From: Flavobacteriaceae bacterium UBA3159
GTDB taxonomy: Bacteria > Bacteroidota > Bacteroidia > Flavobacteriales > Flavobacteriaceae
Length of the DNA stretch: 64,000 bases
Direction of reading: 5' to 3'
NCBI GenBank assembly: GCA_002364535.1
Contig: DEYL01000063.1
Span: forward strand, 1-64,000
Position 1 is the first letter of the stretch; every line of letters starts with the position of its first letter. The translations under genes were made by a program, and so were the position numbers. The notes beneath the pieces were generated by a model. That model ran no database searches. It was not told the origin of the DNA and was given only the letters and a program-made list of their open reading frames with translations. Below, piece by piece: positions 54,417-62,856 of this stretch.

Positions 54417-54453
54417 TCGGCATATCTCCTTCAGTAAGCTCAGGCACTTCTAA
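54416..54453 (+). repeat. intergenic cassette repeat, copy E, = 3' end of recombinase remnant
   Basis: ATCGGCATATCTCC then TTCAGTAAGCTCAGG and CACTTCTAA. Read on the minus strand this is LEVPELTEGDMPI, in frame with the LGHSSI of the tyrosine recombinase remnant. The other copies give similar peptides (ELNEEDMPI in B, PELNEKNMPI in A), so the repeats may derive from this gene end. Confidence 0.65.
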
Positions 54454-54543
54454 GCCCATTAGCCAAGTCAAACTAACATTTATGGATGAGTGTCCTAGAA
54501 CCATTTGTAGTTTAGTTGAAGCGAAATTCAATTGAGGCGATGT
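54417..54543 (-). pseudogene. tyrosine recombinase (integrase) C-terminal remnant
   Basis: The minus-strand frame reads TSPQLNFASTKLQMVLGHSS then INVSLTWLMGLEVPELTEGD. LGHSSI is the conserved box of tyrosine recombinases that follows the catalytic R-H region; LQMVLGHSSI fits LQxxLGHSSI. The preceding LNFAST resembles an eroded RHxFAS, and about ten residues that normally separate FAS from LQ are missing. The usual catalytic Tyr position reads TWLM. Only the last part of the gene remains, and its far 3' end equals the cassette repeat. Confidence 0.5.
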
Positions 54544-54629
54544 CTAAATTAGACTGAGAATATAAGTCAAAATAGACCATAATATAACCTTCCTAAGAGT
54601 TCTTTAAATCCAATTTCGGTTATTGAAAG

Positions 54630-55307
54630 CTAATATGCATTTGGTAGAAAATGAATAAAGTTTAGTTTAACAATAGTAGATGTTTTATAATCAACTTTAA
54701 AAGCCGTCACATTAAATCCCTTTTTTTCAAATAAGCCTTTTGCTCTTTTCATATGAAAAGCCGAAGTAACAAGTATGATATTTTTATTTTCTCCGAGTAA
54801 GTCTAAAACAGCCACTGATTCGTCAAAAGTGTTTAACACCTCCTCAGTCACAAAAATATCTTCAGCACTTACACCATATTTAATGGCATACTTTTTTAAA
54901 ATTTCACCTTCAGATAATTTAGATCTATTTTATGGATTTTGAGCTCCTGTGAAAACGATTACATTTGATTTTTTTAGCTTCATAAAGTTCAATCCCTCCA
55001 AAAAATCTATCCGCATCACCCCCACTCAACATTGTAGTGATTTCCATACTTATTGATTTCTAAAATATAACCCAATACTATAATTGCATCTGCTCTATTT
55101 ATAGATTCTAATGGTTTTGGATTGTATTACCCCTCAATAGTTTTAAAAAAATATTTTGTAAAAAAAGATGAAGAAAAAATATAAAATATGACGAAGGTAA
55201 AATAGACAACTTTCTTTTTATTAAAATAAATGCCAAAAAAAAATTAATGAAATAAATGTCATTATTGGCATTACTAGAAGAGGTAATATTTTATGGTGGT
55301 AAATCAA
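54630..55307 (-). pseudogene. YdcF/SanA-like (DUF218) membrane protein, multiply broken
   Basis: The C-terminal 73 codons (54851-54630) read EEVLNTFDESVAVLDLLGEN then NIILVTSAFHMKRAKGLFEK, the DUF218 core. Upstream, fragments in shifting frames continue the family: DIFV, GEILKKYAIKYGVSAE, FTGAQNP followed by a TAA where a residue is expected, and GIELYEAKK. Further back are SINRADAIIVLGYILEINKY and N-terminal hydrophobic KILPLLVMPIMTFISLIFF near 55300. Several frameshifts and stops are needed to join them. DUF218 proteins act in the cell envelope; this one is dead or dying. Confidence 0.7.
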
Positions 55308-55478
55308 TTTAAACGTTTCTATAAAACTAATGGTTTTTGATCATTTACTTACCCAAACTGGATTTTCTGCTTGTAGGCGTAATAGATCTTTAAAACAAAC
55401 ATTAATAAATGGACCCCCAAACTTTCTTCCACAGAAAAACAGCACAGGATTTACTGCATAGAGAAATACAGGCACTCA

Positions 55479-55914
55479 TTACTGCGAACTAATTGCTAGT
55501 TTTTTGGGTTTCCAAACCTAGGTACGACCAAATAATGAAAAGCCAAGGTATCCTAGCACATCAAGAGTTCCTTCATCCTTTAGGGAAATATTGCAACTGT
55601 ATCGTTTTCCATTTGCAGGATCTAGAATGGTTCCACCTGCCTAGTTTTCTCCCTTTTTGATCAGACACTGGACAATGACCAAACCAACGATGGGTTTCCC
55701 CTTTTCGCTTCCTTTGCTCTCATTACACATTTTACCCTGATCTTCTGGCAATAAAAGTGCATAAATTCGACCGTATAATTTTCCTCCTTCTTCATAGAGA
55801 CTGATTTCAGATTTTTCTTTACCGGTTTCGTCATCAACACTGATCCATTGACCTATATATGGATCTGGCTGATTAGTAAAAAAAAACAAAGCTTAAAATT
55901 AGTTTAAAAAGCAT
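55479..55914 (-). pseudogene. DUF2147 secreted protein with two in-frame TAG and a poly-T frameshift
   Basis: Reading from ATG 55914: signal-like MLFKLILSF, then a run of nine T that breaks the frame. The next frame gives DPYIGQWISVDDETGKEKSE, SLYEEGGKLYGRIYALLLPE and IVQCLIKKGEN, then TAG. It continues in frame with AGGTILDPANGKRYSCNISL and LDVLGYLGFSLFGRT, another TAG, then VWKPKK to a TAA at 55479. All DUF2147 blocks are present, so the lesions are recent. Family function unknown (envelope). Confidence 0.8.
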
Positions 55915-56172
55915 AGGATTAGGTAATACAATTAAATGTAGAAATTTATTTGTTAAGCTTTGATGGCCAAAACCATAAAGCATCCAAAAGCCCAAGTTAA
56001 TTTTTACTGTTAGTGGAACAACCCGCATATTCGTAAGGTAAGATTATTACTTTAGCGATTTTTTTTTAATGAGGTGGGTTGCCTTTTCTAAAGATCTTTG
56101 ATGGCATAGGCATGGAAAGCATTTACTTATTATATATATAATTTATATCTTGTAATATTCAATTCATTTTTA
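55915..56172. other. gene-free A+T-rich spacer
   Basis: 258 bases without a recognised gene. The sequence just before the next ATG is very A+T-rich (TATATATATAATTTATATC) and could hold a promoter, but no exact TAnnTTTG is seen. Confidence 0.4.
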
Positions 56173-57225
56173 ATGAAAAAGCTGGTATTGCTTTTTGGAA
56201 TCTGCCTAACCGCTTTCGCTTGCAGTAAAAGTGATGATAGCTCAACTGTAGTTCCTGCTAAGTATACATTATCAGTGACTGCCTCTGAGGGAGGAAGTGT
56301 TAGTACAGCTGGCGGGCAGTACAATGAAAACACTTCAATTTTAATTACAGCAACTCCGGAACAGGGATTTGAGTTCTCAGGCTGGACTGGAACCACTCTT
56401 ACTGCTGGTTCAATAAGCGTAAAAGTAACCTCTAATCAAATCATTACGGCAAACTTTATACGATCAAAATACACCTTGACCATCAATAAAGTTGGTAGTG
56501 GAGAAGTCGCCCAACAAGTGATTAATTCAGCCAGGGGGGCAACAGATTACGAATCAGGGAATACCGTTAGATTAACCGCTACACCCCAAAGCGATTATTT
56601 GTTTTATGATTGGCAAAAACTTCAGAATAATCTCAGTGAAGACAGTTTCGAAAACCCCCTTGATGTTGTAATGAATCAATCCAAAACGATTACGGCCACT
56701 TTTGAAGAAAAACTACCCCTTATTAATCCAGAGGATGCCGATAAGAATAATACTGTAGGGAAATGGAAGATCAGAAAGAAACGTCCTGGTAAGAAAGAAA
56801 GTTCATCTTCCGACAGAGCAGTAGATTGTAAAATCGATGAGATCATTTTGAGATCCGACAATTCATTTACTATAATCACTGAAACCTCAACCATAACAGG
56901 TCAGTATATAATTGATTCCGAAACATCCATAAGCCTAGACCAGCGCTGGATTGCACAGCGAAGAGCAACAAAAATTGGGATGCTTACGGAAATTAAATTA
57001 AGTGACAACTATTTGAGCTTTAATATTGAGTTAATTGGAGGGTGTAACGAGCAATTAGATGCCGACAGGGATCCAACTTACGACGAGACAACCGATCCCA
57101 CAGCCCCCTCCAATACAGGATCACAAACTGCGGAAACAGAATCCTCTACTCTAGCATCTAGTCCTTGTATCATTGAAACTGAACTTACATCTTACAATGC
57201 CAATCAAACTGTTGGTCTTGGTTAG
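56173..57225 (+). CDS. lipoprotein with two InlB B-repeat-like domains
   Basis: The 350-residue protein has a lipobox (AFACS, Cys about 17). Two divergent InlB B-repeat (beta-grasp) units follow at residues about 30-95 (LSVTASEGGSVSTAGGQYNE, FEFSGWTG) and 98-175 (LTINKVGSGEV, RLTATPQSD). The C-terminal part (180-290) is a beta domain (GKWKIRKKRPGK, SFTIITETSTITGQYII) related to lipocalin-like 'W-K' Flavobacteriaceae lipoproteins. A Thr/Ser/Asp-rich tail ends it. It is probably a surface protein; function unknown. The gene at 58582 shares its repeat unit. Confidence 0.78.
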   Translation: MKKLVLLFGICLTAFACSKSDDSSTVVPAKYTLSVTASEGGSVSTAGGQYNENTSILITATPEQGFEFSGWTGTTLTAGSISVKVTSNQIITANFIRSKYTLTINKVGSGEVAQQVINSARGATDYESGNTVRLTATPQSDYLFYDWQKLQNNLSEDSFENPLDVVMNQSKTITATFEEKLPLINPEDADKNNTVGKWKIRKKRPGKKESSSSDRAVDCKIDEIILRSDNSFTIITETSTITGQYIIDSETSISLDQRWIAQRRATKIGMLTEIKLSDNYLSFNIELIGGCNEQLDADRDPTYDETTDPTAPSNTGSQTAETESSTLASSPCIIETELTSYNANQTVGLG

Positions 57226-57261
57226 AGGGAATAAAGAATTCCGGTAAATACAAATCACAAA

Positions 57262-58503
57262 ATGATAAGGGTCATATCATTCGTTAAAACAAGTATAGAT
57301 AAAGTTGATGTCAAACAGCATATTTTTCAACCCAAAAGTTGTTTATTAATTATAATCTTATGTATTTTGGGGTGTAGTCAAATGGAAGAAACCTCTCACA
57401 ATTTCCAGCACGATCTTGATCTATTAAAAAAATATACGGAACCCATAGTTCTCAAATCCAATGGCGACCAATGTCAATTGATTTTAGTTCCTGAATATCA
57501 GGGAAGAGTAATGACCAGTACAAGCAATGGTTTGGGAGGAAGCAGCTATGGATGGATTAACGATAAGCTGATCCAATCGGGAGAAATTAAATCCCATATT
57601 AATGCTTATGGTGGAGAAGATCGTTTTTGGGTAGGGCCAGAAGGGGGACAATTTTCTGTCTTCTTCGAACAAGACAATCCATTTAATTTAGATCACTGGC
57701 ATACCCCCGCCGCCATAGATACTGAGCCTTTTCAATTTGACACATTTTCAGATACTCAAGCCCAATTGAGTAAAACCATGCATTTGGTCAACTATTCGGG
57801 TTATGAATTTAAAGCAAAGGTGGATCGAAAAGTTACCATTTTCAATAGTTCAGAGATCGAAAAAAATCTTAACATCACCACAAAAGGCACCTTGTTTGTG
57901 GGTTACCAAAGCGAAAATATACTCACCAATTTGGGTCAAAGGTCTTGGAAAAAAAATACCGGACTTTTATCGATATGGATATTGGGCATGTTCAAGCCCT
58001 CCGATGATACTTGGGTCATCATTCCCTACAAAAACGAACTCAACTTAAACACCTCCTATTTTGGTGCCGTTCCTCCAGAAAAACTCAAGATCACAGACAA
58101 AGTCATTTTGTTTAAGGGGGACGGTAAGTCCAGATCAAAAATAGGCCTCCCACCCAAAAATGCCCAGTCCCTTTTTGGAAGTTTTGATGCTGCCAATAAG
58201 GTATTGACTATCGTACAATTTTCACTTTCCGATGATCAGGATTATGTCAATTCACTGTGGGAAATACAAAAAGCACCTTATAGGGGGGATGTGATCAATT
58301 CTTATAACGATGGCCCTACAGAAAATGGAGATCAGATTGGGCCTTTTTATGAATTAGAAAGCTCTTCTCCGACCAAGGAATTGGATCCCGGTCAAAGCAT
58401 CAAACACCTGCACAACACCTATCACTTTGAGGGAGATTTTAAAACCTTAAACGCTTTGTCAAAACAAATGTTGGACTTTGATCTTTCCTCAATAGAATAT
58501 TGA
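57262..58503 (+). CDS. DUF6786-like secreted lipoprotein
   Basis: The 413-residue protein has an n-region of about 26 residues, a hydrophobic stretch and lipobox CILGC (Cys38). The body shows GRVMTSTSNGLGGSSYGWIN and the block AYGGEDRFWVGPEGGQFSVF then WHTPAAIDTEPFQ. These match a Bacteroidota family (DUF6786) often found in glycan-use loci and possibly related to mutarotase-like folds. Function unproven. It sits between two InlB-repeat lipoprotein genes and shortly before the fucosidase. Start choice is uncertain because of the long n-region. Confidence 0.7.
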   Translation: MIRVISFVKTSIDKVDVKQHIFQPKSCLLIIILCILGCSQMEETSHNFQHDLDLLKKYTEPIVLKSNGDQCQLILVPEYQGRVMTSTSNGLGGSSYGWINDKLIQSGEIKSHINAYGGEDRFWVGPEGGQFSVFFEQDNPFNLDHWHTPAAIDTEPFQFDTFSDTQAQLSKTMHLVNYSGYEFKAKVDRKVTIFNSSEIEKNLNITTKGTLFVGYQSENILTNLGQRSWKKNTGLLSIWILGMFKPSDDTWVIIPYKNELNLNTSYFGAVPPEKLKITDKVILFKGDGKSRSKIGLPPKNAQSLFGSFDAANKVLTIVQFSLSDDQDYVNSLWEIQKAPYRGDVINSYNDGPTENGDQIGPFYELESSSPTKELDPGQSIKHLHNTYHFEGDFKTLNALSKQMLDFDLSSIEY

Positions 58504-58581
58504 TTTCAATTACCCAATGTAATTCTTACTTCGCACAGAAAGTTTATTTACTTTTAACACGTAATAACTATAAAAAGGAAC

Positions 58582-59850
58582 ATGAAAAAAATATTTTTTA
58601 CTACAATATTTTTCTTAGTCTTTTACAACTGTTCAAAAGAAGAGGGAGAGTCATCACCCTCGACCAATATTGAACAAACATCTAACACAAAAACAGAAAC
58701 CGAAACAACACCGGAGACCGTTCAATACACATTGACGGTAAACACTGCGGTAGGAGGTTCTGTTTCAACAGAAGGTGGAACTTATGACGAGGGAACAGAA
58801 ATAAAAGTAACAGCAACGGCAAGTGAGGGATACCAATTTACAGGATGGGAAGGAAGTCAAGAAACTTCCAACGCCCTAACGCTTACACTCAACACCAATG
58901 TTAGCATCAAACCAATTTTCCAGAAAGTTGAAGTTAAAGAAAGTTTATACTCTGCTGGCGCATTGATTGAAGACAACGAAATCAGTGAGCTTTTTAATCG
59001 ATCACTAACCGTAAATGGAGTCAAAATAGTGGTTGCAGGGGCAGCAGGAGGTCAAAAGCCCGTTCCAGATTTTTGGGCGCTGAAAATCGCGAGATTAATT
59101 CAGTTGATGACCGACCCAAATTACGAGGGAATTGATGGCGAAGCCCAAAAAAATATGATCAAAACCTTAAAAGGAGCCCCAGGAACTTGGCACGAGGGAT
59201 ACCCCACAATTCAAAGGGTTGCTTATGGAGGTGGAAATGATTATTCTCCAAATTGGTTGAGGGACGAAGGGATCAGTAGTTACGAAGGGCTCCAGGAATT
59301 CAACGATACCCATTCTCACAATGATATGGTTTGGTACAGAAATAGTTCGGGAGACTCTTTTGATTATGGGGATATCGATTTTCAAGAGGTCATGGAACAC
59401 ATAATGCATACAATCCATTTATTTGGAGTTCCGGGAGGGGTACCAGGCTCTAAGGAGGCGTTATATCTAGAAGCTATCGAAAATCCAAATTGGGAATCTA
59501 CAACCATACACTTGGCGATGAAAGAAGCCATTGATAGTAGAATGTACGTTCCGGATTATGCACCAGAATGGGATCAATCAGAAGATGGTGCAGGAGTGGC
59601 TTACAAAGAATACCTATACCTATTGAATTTCAATATGTGGGAAATGAGCGAGTTTTGGGAAGGACAGAGCCTAGCTCCAGAATGGAATGATGCCATGCGA
59701 ACACCTGACGGAATTAGGACCAATAACCCTTTGGGGTTTGAATTATTCATAAAATACATCGAACCCGTTCTTTCAAAACCTGACTTTACAACTATCAGAT
59801 CCATTTTTCAAGACAATGATCAAGGTGAGTCGGGATATGTTGCTGATTAA
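58582..59850 (+). CDS. InlB-repeat lipoprotein with an unrecognised His/Glu-rich domain
   Basis: The 422-residue protein has a lipobox (VFYNC, Cys17), a Thr/Glu-rich linker and one InlB-type repeat (residues 48-112, VGGSVSTEGGTYDEGTE, YQFTGWEG). A large C-terminal domain (residues 118-422) follows that I do not recognise. It contains HEGYPTIQRVAYGGGNDY, NDTHSHNDMVWYRN and EVMEHIMHTIHLFG with Glu272, His273, His276 and His279, a pattern suggesting metal binding but not a classical HExxH. It may be an uncharacterised hydrolase; the neighbour genes favour glycan or protein turnover. Confidence 0.68.
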   Translation: MKKIFFTTIFFLVFYNCSKEEGESSPSTNIEQTSNTKTETETTPETVQYTLTVNTAVGGSVSTEGGTYDEGTEIKVTATASEGYQFTGWEGSQETSNALTLTLNTNVSIKPIFQKVEVKESLYSAGALIEDNEISELFNRSLTVNGVKIVVAGAAGGQKPVPDFWALKIARLIQLMTDPNYEGIDGEAQKNMIKTLKGAPGTWHEGYPTIQRVAYGGGNDYSPNWLRDEGISSYEGLQEFNDTHSHNDMVWYRNSSGDSFDYGDIDFQEVMEHIMHTIHLFGVPGGVPGSKEALYLEAIENPNWESTTIHLAMKEAIDSRMYVPDYAPEWDQSEDGAGVAYKEYLYLLNFNMWEMSEFWEGQSLAPEWNDAMRTPDGIRTNNPLGFELFIKYIEPVLSKPDFTTIRSIFQDNDQGESGYVAD

Positions 59851-59966
59851 TTTAATTGCTTGTTATTAAATGGTTAATCATAGGTTGAACAATTTGATTG
59901 TTTACTAGATTGATTATGAAAAAATGATTTATAAAACATTTAATTAGACGGTATCCATTTTAAGCG

Positions 59967-61472
59967 ATGAAAAAAATAAATAAGATCCTATTGATCTTCG
60001 CCCTATGTTTTTTAAAAAATACAATAGGGCAATCTAAAAAGTACACTGCGGATTGGAAATCCTTGGACAGTCGTCCGGTTGCACAATGGTTCGAAGACGC
60101 CAAATTTGGTATTTTCATTCATTGGGGTCCATATTCAGTTCCCTCTTGGTCCCCCAAAGGCACCTATGAAGAATGGTACTTAAAGTGGTTTACGAGCAAG
60201 TCGATTTTTGGCAATGGAAGCTTTAGCGGTGAAGAGATCCCCGTTTTTCACAAAAAAACATTTGGAGAGGATTTTAATTACATCGACTTTGCCAAAATAT
60301 GGAAAGCCGAACTTTTCGATCCTCAAAAGTGGGCTGAGTTATTCAAAAATTCAGGAGCAAAATATGTAGTTATGACCTCCAAACACCATGATGGTTTTGC
60401 ATTGTGGCCCAACAAACATACTACCCAAAGCCGAGGGTATTTTTGGAACAGTGGAGAAACTGGCCCGATGCGCGATTTGGTGGGCGACTATGTCAAAGCC
60501 ATAAAAGATGTTGGTCTCAAAGCAGGATTATATTATTCACTCTACGAGTGGTATCATCCCTGGTATCGAATAGGCTCCAAAAAATTTGTAACCGATTACT
60601 ACCATCCTCAATTCAAGGAATTGGTTACCAATTACGAGCCTGATCTGATCTATGCTGATGGGGAATGGGAAAAGGATGACGACTACTGGAACAGCAAAGA
60701 ACTTTTGGCTTGGCTTTTTAATGAATCTCCTGTAAAAGAACAGGTGGTGATCAATGACAGATGGGTCAAAGGGCAGCGACACAAGCACGGGGGATTCTAC
60801 ACCACAGAATACCTTCGGGAGGTGATTAATTTTGACAAGCCTTGGGAGGAGATCCGAGGGATGGGACTCTCTTTTGGTTACAACCGAAATGAAGACCTTG
60901 AAGATTACAATTCCCCTCAATCCCTCATCCTAATGTTGGCTGATATCGTTAGCCAAGGGGGAAATTTATGCATCAATGTGGGGCCTACTGCCTCCGGTAA
61001 AATTCCCGTGATCATGCAGGAGCGATTGATTCAAATTGGAAAATGGCTCAAAACCAATGGTGAGGCCATTTATGGTACAAGAAAGTGGAGAAGATCCTAC
61101 CAATGGTCGATTGGGGATAGAAATTTTAAGCTAAAAAAGGAAGGTCATAGTTATGTAGAGGGGGATTATATTCTCAAGCAAACCATTGACCAACAACCCG
61201 GAAAAGCAATCAAAGAGCTTTTTTTCACCCAAAAAGAGGATAAGCTTTTTGCCATCAGCCCCAAGTGGCCAGGCAAAAAACTAATTATCAAGAATCTTAA
61301 CCTAAAAGAAAATGCAACCATAGTGCTGTTGGCAAGTGGAGAAAAATTGGGGTTCCAAAACAAAGGAAATAATGTTGTAGTTGACATTCCAGAATACAAC
61401 CCATTGAGTTTTATTCCCGAAGATCATTATGCCTATGTCTTTATGATTACCAATGCAAATTTATCTCCCTAA
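59967..61472 (+). CDS. alpha-L-fucosidase, GH29
   Basis: The 501-residue protein has a signal peptide (about MKKINKILLIFALCFLKNTI, cleavage near GQS). GH29 blocks include KFGIFIHWGPYSVPSWSPKG, MTSKHHDGFALWPNK (His139/His140), and DLIYADGEWEKDD with the nucleophile Asp231. GGFYTTEYLRE and QGGNLCINVGPTASG also fit. It removes terminal alpha-linked fucose, probably from fucan or other algal glycan, outside the cytoplasm. With two sulfatases within 14 kb the setting fits use of sulfated fucose-containing polysaccharide, but a transport pair is absent here. Confidence 0.93.
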   Translation: MKKINKILLIFALCFLKNTIGQSKKYTADWKSLDSRPVAQWFEDAKFGIFIHWGPYSVPSWSPKGTYEEWYLKWFTSKSIFGNGSFSGEEIPVFHKKTFGEDFNYIDFAKIWKAELFDPQKWAELFKNSGAKYVVMTSKHHDGFALWPNKHTTQSRGYFWNSGETGPMRDLVGDYVKAIKDVGLKAGLYYSLYEWYHPWYRIGSKKFVTDYYHPQFKELVTNYEPDLIYADGEWEKDDDYWNSKELLAWLFNESPVKEQVVINDRWVKGQRHKHGGFYTTEYLREVINFDKPWEEIRGMGLSFGYNRNEDLEDYNSPQSLILMLADIVSQGGNLCINVGPTASGKIPVIMQERLIQIGKWLKTNGEAIYGTRKWRRSYQWSIGDRNFKLKKEGHSYVEGDYILKQTIDQQPGKAIKELFFTQKEDKLFAISPKWPGKKLIIKNLNLKENATIVLLASGEKLGFQNKGNNVVVDIPEYNPLSFIPEDHYAYVFMITNANLSP

Positions 61473-61610
61473 GGCGACTTCAAATAATGATATAGCTTTT
61501 TATGGAGTTATACCTTAACAGGTCCAAGCCTATTGTTCTCTATGAATAATATTTAAAATAACAAATGGTATTGCTAATTTTACATAACAAACCATGTATG
61601 ATCAAAGATT

Positions 61611-62576
61611 ATGAATCGCCTTATCTACTTGCTATTTATTTCGTTGGTCATTTCTTGTAGTAAAGAATCAAATGACTCCAAGTCAAATCCCAATGTTTCT
61701 TCTACAAAAAATAATGCCCCTAACTCCAATGACAATTCCTCCTCTGACCAAAGCTCTTCTTCCAACGACACTTCCACCTCCAATGATACTTCCTCTGAGG
61801 TCAAAGTAGTTTTCAACACTAAAATACATAGCAGCTTACCCTCGGAATGGGTTGAGCAATACAACATTATTTTGGACACCCTGGACAAAAGAATTCCGGT
61901 TTATAATAAAAATTATGATGACTTGGACATCTATGCTTGGAACAGCAATACCGACAAACCCTACAGGAGTGAGATAGGAGATACTGGTGGAGCATGTATC
62001 TGCGGGAACGACCAAAAAAGATATATGGTTCTTGAGATACCTGAGGACGAATTCAAATACAATTCCATGCACCGTTATTCTGTGATTGCTCATGAATTTT
62101 TTCACGCCTATCAAATGAGCATTTCCGCTAATTTCAATAGTGGAGATTTTAAAGTAAAATGGTTAAGTGAAGGACCTGCTGCGGTTTTTGAATCCCTTTA
62201 TGTTAGGGAGCATTACGATTACAATTATTTTATTTACGATCAGGAAAGAGTAGACAAGGAAGCGGTTTCCAACCCTTCTATTTATGAGAGTTACGATAGT
62301 GGTGGAGACACCAACTATTCTTCCTCTGTATTTATGACTTTGGCTTTGGTTAAAGAACTGGTAAAACTTAACAATACCGAGGCGGATGCCATCAGAATGA
62401 TCCTTAAAGATTTTCAGTTGCAAAATACCGGGACTGCTAATTGGAAGGATGTATTCAAAAATGTATTTTCCTTTTCAGTAGATTCTTTTTACACCAAACT
62501 CTCCGATTACCAAGCAGACATAAATAACGTTGTACCCAGCGAGAACCTGACCTTGCAGAGAATATTCAACAATTAG
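61611..62576 (+). CDS. gluzincin-like zinc metallopeptidase lipoprotein
   Basis: The 321-residue protein has a lipobox (LVISC, Cys16) and a 45-residue linker almost only Ser, Asn, Asp and Thr (residues 17-63). The catalytic domain has the zinc motif HEFFH (His161, Glu162, His165) and a candidate third ligand Glu187 in KWLSEGPAAVFE. The spacing of about 20 residues is gluzincin-like. It probably cleaves proteins or peptides at the cell surface; the substrate is unknown. It lies 138 bases after the fucosidase. Confidence 0.8.
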   Translation: MNRLIYLLFISLVISCSKESNDSKSNPNVSSTKNNAPNSNDNSSSDQSSSSNDTSTSNDTSSEVKVVFNTKIHSSLPSEWVEQYNIILDTLDKRIPVYNKNYDDLDIYAWNSNTDKPYRSEIGDTGGACICGNDQKRYMVLEIPEDEFKYNSMHRYSVIAHEFFHAYQMSISANFNSGDFKVKWLSEGPAAVFESLYVREHYDYNYFIYDQERVDKEAVSNPSIYESYDSGGDTNYSSSVFMTLALVKELVKLNNTEADAIRMILKDFQLQNTGTANWKDVFKNVFSFSVDSFYTKLSDYQADINNVVPSENLTLQRIFNN

Positions 62577-62712
62577 TTTTAAATCCACAGACCCTAATGC
62601 CTCTGGGTTGATGGAAAGACCCCATTTGATATTGTGATCTTTAGGGCCGTTTAAAAGATTCCAGGCGGTAAACCGACTTATTTTACCATCTATTTCAAAA
62701 ACCACTTTAGGG
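62577..62712 (-). pseudogene. possible coding remnant on the minus strand
   Basis: The minus frame reads FPKVVFEIDGKISRFTAWNL, LNGPKDHNIKWGLSINPEA then LGSVDLK with protein-like composition (about 45 codons), preceded by a stop. It then runs into the antisense of the metallopeptidase gene, so no complete gene fits. It may be the leftover of a deleted gene; I cannot name the family. The rest of the interval to 62856 holds nothing recognised. Confidence 0.3.
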
Positions 62713-62856
62713 AAAATTATTGATCAAAATTGTATTGTCATGTTGCATGATGTCGATATAGTATGTAAAAGTTAATGAATTCAGAACATTTAGTTCAATT
62801 GACTGAATAGATGATCATCAAAAAAAATGCATTCATTTGAAGCTTTGCCCTGTTGA

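Noticed and set aside
51436..54453. Classical integron attC sites
   Set aside because: The repeats lack the GTTRRRY/RYYYAAC core pairs and the long imperfect hairpin of attC; only copy C contains a chance GTTAGCT. The cassette reading therefore rests on another kind of site.
55341..55434. Minus-strand stretch reading RKFGGPFINVCFKDLLRLQA then ENPVWVSK
   Set aside because: It looks protein-like and may be the end of a lost gene, but it is about 30 codons only, has no start and matches no family I can name.
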